A stretch of DNA of 64,000 nucleotides, taken from assembly GCA_905221195.1 (NCBI GenBank), contig CAJNCF010000008.1, positions 20,090-84,089 on the forward strand, given 5' to 3'. Shown piece after piece: positions 57,382 to 64,000 of the stretch. Position numbers and translations under genes: made by a program. Under the pieces are notes generated by a model. It saw only the letters and a list, made by a program, of their open reading frames with translations, did no database searches and was not told the DNA's origin. The first letter of the stretch is position 1. Each line of letters starts with the position of its first letter. Source of the DNA: a bacterium. Lineage in GTDB: Bacteria > Bacillota > Bacilli > Lactobacillales > Streptococcaceae.

Positions 57382-57694
57382 CGGCTATTTAGAAACACTA
57401 GTGATCTGAAGGAAATCAACTTTTGAAAAATTAATTGTAAGTTTACTAGAATCAAATATAGAATTTAATTCTAGTAAATAGCTTTAATAAAATAATTCTT
57501 ATACATATTTTTGTAATAATTATAAAAATAAACCAACTAAGTAATATTTCTTTTTAACAAAATAATTTCCAAAAATATTTATCAAATAAATATTATAATA
57601 TATAAAACGATAATTATTTCAAAAATCATAAAATCCGAATTTAATCTCAAAAAATGGAGGTGAGTTAATAATTTATCAGAATGTTTTCATCTAT

Positions 57695-57754
57695 AAAATC
57701 AATCGATTTAAGGTATTAAACTTGAAAATCAATCGATTTAAGGTATTAAACTTG
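57695..57754. repeat. 30-bp exact tandem duplication at the adhesin promoter
   Basis: Two identical 30-bp units (57695-57724 and 57725-57754), each containing AATCAATCGATTTAAGG and ending AAACTTG. The second unit runs into the -35 of the adhesin promoter. It has no spacers and only two copies, so it is not a CRISPR. Confidence 0.9.
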
Positions 57755-57780
57755 TTTTTAAAAAATGAAAGTGTTATAAT
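57752..57780 (+). promoter_or_regulatory. promoter of the adhesin gene
   Basis: TTGTTT (57752-57757), 17-bp spacer, TATAAT (57775-57780) with an upstream TG (57772-57773). It lies about 150 bp before the start codon. Confidence 0.75.
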
Positions 57781-57829
57781 TAAAGAGGTTTTGATAATTA
57801 TTGAGCACTTCCCACTCAAAATATTATAT

Positions 57830-57868
57830 CCTTAATATTACAAAAATATTTAAGGGGGGGGGGCTTTT
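57830..57868 (+). promoter_or_regulatory. hairpin with a 10-G tract in the adhesin leader
   Basis: CCTTAATATT (57830-57839) pairs imperfectly with AATATTTAAGG (57845-57855). The G side continues into a run of ten G (57854-57863) and then CTTTTTA. A G-tract of this length is exceptional in such AT-rich DNA and is prone to slippage. Confidence 0.75.
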
Positions 57869-57929
57869 TATTTGTCTAAACATTCTAAATCAACATTAAA
57901 AATTTACATTGAAGGAGGTTGTGTATCTC

Positions 57930-60900
57930 ATGCAGAGAAACCAACAAGATTTTAGAACGGAAAAATACCTTCGTTATGGTATCCGTAAGTATAGTTTTGG
58001 AGCTGCATCAGTAGCGATTGCAGCTGGTTTGATGTTCCTTGGGAATGGAGCAGTTTCGGCTACTGAAGTACAAGGAGCTGATGTTTCGTCAGCAACAACT
58101 GCTAATGTAGGGAATCAGGCGGATTCTAAAGATAAACCAGTCAAAGCAGAAGCTGATAAAGTAGAAGAAGCTAAAAAAGTTAAAAAAGAAATTCTTGAAG
58201 CTAGCATTTCAACTTTAGAATCAAAACTTTCAACGGCTAAGTATGCAGAGGTTTTTGTACTTAGCTCAGCTAAGGAAGCCTTGGCTACAGCTAAAGCAAC
58301 TCTTGCTAATGCAGAGGCTAGTCAAGCAGAAGTTGATCAACAGGCAGCTACAGTATCTGCTTTAAGTTTGGTTGTAACAGAGTCAAATACTGCTGGTTTC
58401 GATAAGAAGCAGGCAGCTGATCAGGAAGCAGCTAAGGCAGAAGCAGAAAAAACTGCAACTCCAGTTGAAAAAGCACTTTCAACGGCTACAACAACTCTAA
58501 CACAAGTATCATCAGAAGCTGAAGTAACTAATAAATTGGCTGAGACTCAACTTGCTAAGGCTGATGTCAAAGAAGAAAACAAGGCAGCAGTTACAGCGGC
58601 AGTAGCTAAAAACCAAGCAGTTCTTGCTGAAACAAAATCTCTTTTAGCTGATAAGAGTGTTACAAAAGAGCAAGTAGATGCTCAATTGGAGCGCCTTAAC
58701 GAATCTATCCTTGCAGTTTATAACGAATTAAAAAATGCAGGGATCGGTCGCGATGGTAAATTTGCGGTTAATTTAGCAGAAACAGAAACTGCTGCATTAA
58801 TAGACGGTTCAAATGAACTAGGTAAAAAGTGGTTAGCAGACCATGGTTATGCTTCATTAGCTGACGTACCAGTCAAGAAAAACTCAAAAGAAATAGCAAC
58901 GTTAAACGACCAAATTCAGTGGCTTGACTTTTCTGATACAAATGATTGGACGAATTTAGTTGATGGTAAAATACTTCAAGTAGGTTCTCAGTATCGAAAA
59001 GAAATTATGCCAGGATATGTTGTAACATTAACAGTTAAGGAATTAAAACCTTTTGAATCAACGTTAGCCTACAAAAACCGTGTTGCAGGAACTGAGCATG
59101 AAGCGAGTTATGATGCAGATAAAGATAATAAATTTAATCAAGCGGTAGGTTTCTCAGGTTATCCGCAAGATGGAAGGTATACGAATGTTCGTGAGCGTGG
59201 TGCAGGTATTAATACAGGAAACCATAAAACAGCACTTGGAGCCGTAACTGCGAGTGGTGGTCGTGTAAATGGTGTTAATGGAGGGGTACTCTTTACTGTA
59301 GATGCAACCTATAATAATAAGCCAGTTAAACCAGGTATCGTGATGACTTCTGGGGAAGATATCAGTGATGCGAACTACGAGGCAGAAATTTATACTACTA
59401 ACGGGACACCTTGGGATTTAGCGGGTACTGTCGGAAGTGGTAATAAGACACAGTATAACCCCCTACCAAACTTTAATAGAGTAAATGGTACTTTAACATT
59501 TAATACTGAGGAATTTAAAAAAGCTCTTGCAGCTAAAATGTTTGCGACTAGAGATTCTGTAACTGCAGGATTAGGTTCACAAATTTTTGGTTCTTATACT
59601 AATGGAGGAGGAAAATATTCATCACCAATCGTGTCGACAGCTAATGTTAGTGAAGTAGGAATTTATATCATCTCCACAGGGTTGCAAAGTACGATGATTG
59701 GGGTTAAGATTTCTGACTTTGGAGATCTTCCAGAATCTTATGGATCGGCTGAGCATTTCTTAAGAACAGAGACTACAGACTGGAACACAGGTGTCAAAAG
59801 ACAAATCCAACAACCGTACTTAGGTACTGTAAAAGCGGACGTAGATTCTACTACGGGAACACGTGTTAGAGGCATAGGTTCGGATGATCAAAATGACGCT
59901 GCCGATGAAGGAGTTAAGCAACTAATTGATGCTGCCGATGTACATGAAAATAAAGAAACAGGGGAGCCAGAAGTAAAATTAGTAAAAGCTCCAGATAATA
60001 CTTATAAAGTAAATATTAGAGCTTCTGTTAATGGTAATGATCAATTTACAGAAACACCAGAGCCAGCCTATGTACGTGGATTTATCGATTTCAATAATAA
60101 TGGTAAATTTGATGCAGATGAAGCATCAGAAATTGTTAAAGTTACTGAAAATAATCAGAAAGTAACATTGACATTCAGCAATACGCAGATTGTCGATACA
60201 ACGAAAGAAATGGTTAATTTCCGTGTTCGTATTGCTAAAGAAGAATCTCAAATCGAAAAACCTACAGGAATTGCGTACTCAGGGGAAGTAGAAGATAACC
60301 AAATTCAAGTAGCTATCCCACCTCGTGGAGACAAAGAAGAAACTACAGGTGTTCAAGGTGAGAGACAAACGATAGACTTCGAATTTGTCAATAGACCTGA
60401 AGGGGATGATGCCTCTGACGTTGGTTCTGGAAACCAAAAAGTAACATTTAACTCATATGGAAGATTAGGTTACTCTACTCAGAAGAACACTATTAGTTTA
60501 GAAACAACTAAGAAAAAACAAGCTGAAGGTGTTATGATCGTTAAACCAGACGGCTCTCTTGCGAAAACTTATACTAAAGATGGTCAAGGTACTTATGAAG
60601 TAACGGATACAGGTGTAACATTCACACCAGTGGCTAACTTCGTAGGGAAAGCCGATGGTATCGCATTACGTGCTGTTGATGAAAATGGTCAATCAACAGG
60701 ATGGACAGCTTTAACAGAGAAAAATGGACTTGTAAACAATAATACAGGAATTCATTCAACAACAGAGTTAACAATGGATGCTGTTTATATTCCTAATGTA
60801 ACGAAAAAAGAAATTACGGCAGATCCAAAAACTTCTATTGACGTACAAGGAAAAGAACAAAAAGAAACAGTAGTATTCAAAACTGATGCAGGAAAAGCTA

Positions 60901-63900
60901 CTGAAGCTGTTATTACACCAACGGCAACAAGTCCTGCAAAATTAATTGATCCTACAACAAAAGCACCGATTGATGCAACATCAGTAACAGTGGAAAATGA
61001 AGGAACATACACAATTGTTCCAGAAACTGGAGAAGTGAAATTCCAACCTCTTCCAACATTTAAAGGTAAGGCTAAAGGAATTGGCGTATCGTTAACTGTG
61101 CCAGTAGGAGCTGATAAAGCCGGAACTGAAGTAACAGCGACAGCAACAACAACTTATACTCCAGAAGTTGTTCCAGTAGTACCAACTGCTGAACCAGCAA
61201 CATCTACTGATATTCAAGGAGCTGAACAATCAGCAGTTGTAGCATTTGCTCCAGGAAAAGCAACAATTGGAGATGCAGAAAAAACAGTAGAACTTAAACC
61301 AAATTCAGCTAAATTATTAAATGCTGATGGAAGTGTACCGACAGAAGCGACCGTACCAGCTTATAAAGAGGACGGAGTTACTCAAGTAGGAACATACTCA
61401 GTTGATCCAGCTACTAATAAAGTAACATTTACACCAACTGACAAATCTTATGTAGGTAAAGTATTACCAGCAAATGTACAAGCAGAAGATGTAAATGGAA
61501 CAACCGTTAAAACAACTTACACACCGACAATCGTAGGAGTTAAACCAACAGCAACGCCTGCAGAATCTACAAATATCCAAGGTGAAGAACAATCAGGTGT
61601 TGTAGCATTTGCACCAGGAAAAGCAACTATCGATAATGTTGAGAAATCAGTAGCCATCAAGGAAGGTTCAGCTAAATTATTAAATGCTGACGGAAGTGTA
61701 CCAACAGAAGCAACAGTACCAGCATATGCAGCAGATGGAACAAATAAAGTAGTAGGTACTTACTCAATTGATCCAGCAACAAACACAGTCAAATTCACGC
61801 CGACAGATAAAACATATAAAGGCACTGTATTACCTGCAAATGTTCAAGCGGAAGATGTAAATGGCTCAACGGTTAAAACAACTTATACACCACATATCGT
61901 AGGTGTAGCACCGACAGCAGATCCAGCTACTTCAACAGATATCCAAGGGGTAGAACAATCAAAAGAAGTTACATTTACTCCAGGTAAAACAGAAATCAAT
62001 GGAACAGAAAAAACAGTAGCAATCGAACCAACTTCATTTAAAGTTATCGGTGAAAATGGACAACCAGCTGATGAAGCACCAGCAAAAGATCCAAGTGGAA
62101 AAGTAGTTGGTAAATTCACAGTTAAAAATGTTGGTGGAAAAGCAGTAGCTGTATTCACACCAACAGATAAAACATATTCAGGTGCTGTACAAGCTGTTAC
62201 GGTTCAAGCGGCAGACACAAATGGAACGACAGTTACAACTACTTACACACCAACTATTACACCAATCAAACCAACAGGAACACCTGTAACAACTGAAGGA
62301 ATTCAAGGGGCTACACAGGAAGGAACACCAACATTTACACAAGGTAATGACAAAGTTCCAATGAAGATTGATGCAGACCAACCAGCGAAATTAGTAGATC
62401 CAGCAACTGGAAATTCAACTAATGAAACAACAATCCCAGCAAAAGATGAAACTGGAAAACAAGTTGGTACATACACAATCGAACCAACAACTGGAAAAGT
62501 AACGTTCACACCGAATAAAGATTTCACAGGTACACCAGTAGCAGCTACAGTTGAAGCAAAAGATGCGAATGGAACGCCAACAACGGCTAAATATACACCA
62601 ACAGTTAAATCAGCAACACCTACAGCAACAGATGCTATAACAGAAGATGTACAAGGTGCAACGCAAGAAGCTACACCAGTATTCACAACAGGAAAAGCAA
62701 TTGTTAACGGTACTGAAGTAGAAGTTCCATTAGATAACAACGTACCAGCGAAATTAGTAGATCCAGCGACTAAACAACCTACAGACGAAAAATCTGTTAA
62801 AGTACCAAATGAAGGAACATACACAATTGATGAGACTGGAAAAGTAACATTCACACCAGAAAAAGCATTCACAGGTAAAACTGCTGGAATTGCTGTACGT
62901 CGTGTAGATACAAATGGCACACCAGCAACAGCTAACTACACACCAGTTGTAAAACCAGCAACACCAACAAGCTCAGATGTAGTAACAACAAATGTTCAAG
63001 GTGCAACTCAAGAAGGAACACCAACATTTACAGGTGGAAAAGTAACGATTAATGGTCAAGAAAAAACTGTTAAAATCGATGAAGCTGTAAAACCAAAATT
63101 CGATGATGGAACAACTGAAAAAGTAGTACCAAACGAAGGAACATACACAATTGATGAGACTGGAAAAGTAACATTCACACCAGAAAAAACATTCACAGGA
63201 CAAGCTGCAGGAGTAACAGTTAAGCGTGTTGATACAAACGGAACACCAGTAACAGCTAAATACACACCAGTAGTAATTCCAGTGTCACCAACTTCTAAAG
63301 ATGCTGAATCAGAAGGTCCAAAAGGACAATCTCAAGAAGGGACACCAACATTTACAGGTGGAAAAGTAACACTTAACGGGAAAGAAGTACCAGTAGCAAT
63401 CGATGAAGCTGTAAAACCAAAATTCGATGATGGAACAACAACGAAGAAAGTACCAAACGAAGGAACATACACAATCGATGAAAATGGAAAAGTAATATTC
63501 ACTCCAGAACCAAACTTCGTAGGAAAAGCTGCAGGAGTAACGGTTAAACGTGTTGATATGAACGGAACACCAGTAACTGCTAAGTATATTCCAACAGTTC
63601 GCCCAGATACTAGATATGTAGTTATCGAAAAAGATGGCAAAGAAACAGATTTACTTCCATCTAAAGATGGAGCTAAACCTTCAGAAACAATTCCAGGATA
63701 TAATGTTGTTAGAACTGAAATTGATGAAAAAGGAAATACAAAACACATCTACGAAAAAGTTAAGACTTCATTTAAGGATAAAGAAGGCAACGAAATTCCT
63801 AAATATCCAAGTGAGCCAGGAACAGTCGATAAGAAAGACATTCCAGAATACCGCTTCGTAGAGACTAAGAAATTACCAAATGGCGATACAGAACACATCT

Positions 63901-64000
63901 ATGAAAAAGTTAAGACTTCATTCAAGGATAAAGAAGGAAATGAAATTCCTAAATATCCAAGTGAACCAGGAACAGTCGATAAGAAAGACATTCCAGAATA
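57930..64000 (+). CDS. CshA-type fibrillar surface adhesin, 3' end beyond the window
   Basis: Open frame of 2023 codons to the window end, partial. The start at 57930 has GAAGGAGG upstream, with an in-frame stop at 57897. Residues 16-30 are a YSIRK-type motif (YGIRKYSFGAASVAI) in a signal peptide ending near AVSA (44). An Ala/Glu-rich helical region follows to about 270, then a large non-repetitive region with a CshA-like fold. GEVED-like motifs GFIDFNNNGKFDADE and SGEVEDNQI lie near 715-790. From about 800 to 1890 it has CshA-type fibril repeats, each marked by (I/V)QG, GxxTFTxxGK, GTYT(I/V)xxxTGKVTFTP and ANxTPTV. From about 1890 it changes to 50-residue units. An LPXTG anchor is expected beyond the window. 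Role: adhesion fibril, inferred from family. Confidence 0.93.
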   Translation, partial: MQRNQQDFRTEKYLRYGIRKYSFGAASVAIAAGLMFLGNGAVSATEVQGADVSSATTANVGNQADSKDKPVKAEADKVEEAKKVKKEILEASISTLESKLSTAKYAEVFVLSSAKEALATAKATLANAEASQAEVDQQAATVSALSLVVTESNTAGFDKKQAADQEAAKAEAEKTATPVEKALSTATTTLTQVSSEAEVTNKLAETQLAKADVKEENKAAVTAAVAKNQAVLAETKSLLADKSVTKEQVDAQLERLNESILAVYNELKNAGIGRDGKFAVNLAETETAALIDGSNELGKKWLADHGYASLADVPVKKNSKEIATLNDQIQWLDFSDTNDWTNLVDGKILQVGSQYRKEIMPGYVVTLTVKELKPFESTLAYKNRVAGTEHEASYDADKDNKFNQAVGFSGYPQDGRYTNVRERGAGINTGNHKTALGAVTASGGRVNGVNGGVLFTVDATYNNKPVKPGIVMTSGEDISDANYEAEIYTTNGTPWDLAGTVGSGNKTQYNPLPNFNRVNGTLTFNTEEFKKALAAKMFATRDSVTAGLGSQIFGSYTNGGGKYSSPIVSTANVSEVGIYIISTGLQSTMIGVKISDFGDLPESYGSAEHFLRTETTDWNTGVKRQIQQPYLGTVKADVDSTTGTRVRGIGSDDQNDAADEGVKQLIDAADVHENKETGEPEVKLVKAPDNTYKVNIRASVNGNDQFTETPEPAYVRGFIDFNNNGKFDADEASEIVKVTENNQKVTLTFSNTQIVDTTKEMVNFRVRIAKEESQIEKPTGIAYSGEVEDNQIQVAIPPRGDKEETTGVQGERQTIDFEFVNRPEGDDASDVGSGNQKVTFNSYGRLGYSTQKNTISLETTKKKQAEGVMIVKPDGSLAKTYTKDGQGTYEVTDTGVTFTPVANFVGKADGIALRAVDENGQSTGWTALTEKNGLVNNNTGIHSTTELTMDAVYIPNVTKKEITADPKTSIDVQGKEQKETVVFKTDAGKATEAVITPTATSPAKLIDPTTKAPIDATSVTVENEGTYTIVPETGEVKFQPLPTFKGKAKGIGVSLTVPVGADKAGTEVTATATTTYTPEVVPVVPTAEPATSTDIQGAEQSAVVAFAPGKATIGDAEKTVELKPNSAKLLNADGSVPTEATVPAYKEDGVTQVGTYSVDPATNKVTFTPTDKSYVGKVLPANVQAEDVNGTTVKTTYTPTIVGVKPTATPAESTNIQGEEQSGVVAFAPGKATIDNVEKSVAIKEGSAKLLNADGSVPTEATVPAYAADGTNKVVGTYSIDPATNTVKFTPTDKTYKGTVLPANVQAEDVNGSTVKTTYTPHIVGVAPTADPATSTDIQGVEQSKEVTFTPGKTEINGTEKTVAIEPTSFKVIGENGQPADEAPAKDPSGKVVGKFTVKNVGGKAVAVFTPTDKTYSGAVQAVTVQAADTNGTTVTTTYTPTITPIKPTGTPVTTEGIQGATQEGTPTFTQGNDKVPMKIDADQPAKLVDPATGNSTNETTIPAKDETGKQVGTYTIEPTTGKVTFTPNKDFTGTPVAATVEAKDANGTPTTAKYTPTVKSATPTATDAITEDVQGATQEATPVFTTGKAIVNGTEVEVPLDNNVPAKLVDPATKQPTDEKSVKVPNEGTYTIDETGKVTFTPEKAFTGKTAGIAVRRVDTNGTPATANYTPVVKPATPTSSDVVTTNVQGATQEGTPTFTGGKVTINGQEKTVKIDEAVKPKFDDGTTEKVVPNEGTYTIDETGKVTFTPEKTFTGQAAGVTVKRVDTNGTPVTAKYTPVVIPVSPTSKDAESEGPKGQSQEGTPTFTGGKVTLNGKEVPVAIDEAVKPKFDDGTTTKKVPNEGTYTIDENGKVIFTPEPNFVGKAAGVTVKRVDMNGTPVTAKYIPTVRPDTRYVVIEKDGKETDLLPSKDGAKPSETIPGYNVVRTEIDEKGNTKHIYEKVKTSFKDKEGNEIPKYPSEPGTVDKKDIPEYRFVETKKLPNGDTEHIYEKVKTSFKDKEGNEIPKYPSEPGTVDKKDIPE
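60838..63600 (+). repeat. CshA-type fibril repeat array
   Basis: At least eight repeats in the adhesin, unit starts near 60838, 61209, 61571, 61938, 62299, 62645, 62991 and 63315. Unit length falls from about 120 to exactly 108 codons; a shared GAAGGAACAT is at 62811, 63135 and 63459, a period of 324 bp. The last two or three copies are nearly identical in DNA, showing recent duplication or gene conversion. Confidence 0.85.
63743..64000 (+). repeat. 150-bp tandem repeats encoding 50-residue units
   Basis: Unit 1 (63743-63892) and unit 2 (63893 onward, cut by the window end) share a 150-bp period and almost the same DNA. Each codes for SFKDKEGNEIPKYPSEPG, TVDKKDIPEY and HIYEKVK, a MucBP-like or streptococcal surface-repeat type. 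The number of further copies is not visible. Confidence 0.85.

Noticed and set aside
57695..57754. 30-bp repeats as a CRISPR array
   Set aside because: Only two units, directly adjacent without spacers, and no cas genes in the window.
62303..62920. 205-codon and other minus-strand open frames within the adhesin repeats
   Set aside because: They are mirror frames of a repetitive Thr/Pro-rich coding region and repeat with the same period; no start signals.
60838..63600. Repeats as insertion of mobile elements
   Set aside because: All units are in one open frame and fit the protein repeat period; there are no terminal inverted repeats or transposase.

Overview
The window is a chromosomal stretch of a mitis-group streptococcus (Streptococcus mitis / oralis / pneumoniae cluster). 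Pointers to this are a low-GC Firmicute gene set, extended -10 promoters of the TGnTATAAT type, two BOX-type interspersed repeats typical of pneumococcus and its relatives, the phpP-stkP pair, a pneumococcal-type NADPH oxidase homologue, and a YSIRK-type giant surface protein. The serine/threonine kinase has three PASTA domains rather than the four I recall for pneumococcal StkP, so I favour S. mitis or S. oralis over S. pneumoniae. No rRNA, tRNA, CRISPR array, insertion sequence or prophage was seen.

Layout. 1-10.2 kb: RNA decay and housekeeping genes (rny, gmk, rpoZ, priA, fmt, rsmB) running into the PP2C phosphatase / PASTA kinase pair, several with overlapping ends. 10.3-14.1 kb: a split ThrE-type exporter and the mevalonate genes mvaS-mvaA. 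14.1-20.1 kb: the sucrose locus, with scrB-scrR facing scrA and scrK, ScrR-like operators between them and a BOX element at the end of scrR. 20.1-23.8 kb: a TVP38 membrane protein, then an AT-rich two-gene module (MazG-like pyrophosphohydrolase plus a GIY-YIG/Schlafen-type helicase fusion), then a YbgA-like / endonuclease V-like pair. 23.8-27.2 kb: metE-metF behind a MET-box. 27.2-33.8 kb: pnp with a long structured leader, cysE, a nucleoside phosphorylase remnant, a reductase-like gene, cysS, mrnC and a PucR-type regulator. 33.9-39.6 kb: the shared sugar ABC ATPase MsmK under a cre site, a NOX-type reductase, a second BOX element and a polar amino-acid ABC transporter. 39.6-48.1 kb: recJ, RNase J2, an esterase, a secreted metzincin-like protease, uvrC and a phosphoesterase. 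48.1-55.9 kb: an orphan amino-acid-binding lipoprotein, nitroreductase, pepV, a UDG-family protein, rhodanese, brnQ, pepA, HIT and an LD-carboxypeptidase. 55.9-57.4 kb: rplK and rplA, each preceded by an L1-operator-like RNA. 57.4-64.0 kb: the 5' 6 kb of a CshA-type fibrillar adhesin that runs off the window.

How the parts fit together. ScrA, ScrB, ScrK and ScrR form a complete sucrose uptake and catabolism unit. CysE and CysS link cysteine synthesis to its charging, and MetE/MetF form the terminal methionine-synthesis pair. RNase Y, PNPase, RNase J2 and Mini-III put much of the RNA-decay machinery in one window. Translation, cell-wall control (PhpP/StkP, LdcB) and surface adhesion complete the picture.

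The less ordinary parts are the MazG + GIY-YIG/Schlafen-helicase module, the adhesin promoter region (30-bp tandem duplication at the -35 and a 10-G tract in the leader), the doubled L1 operators, and two genes whose -10 lies so close to the ATG that the mRNAs should be leaderless.
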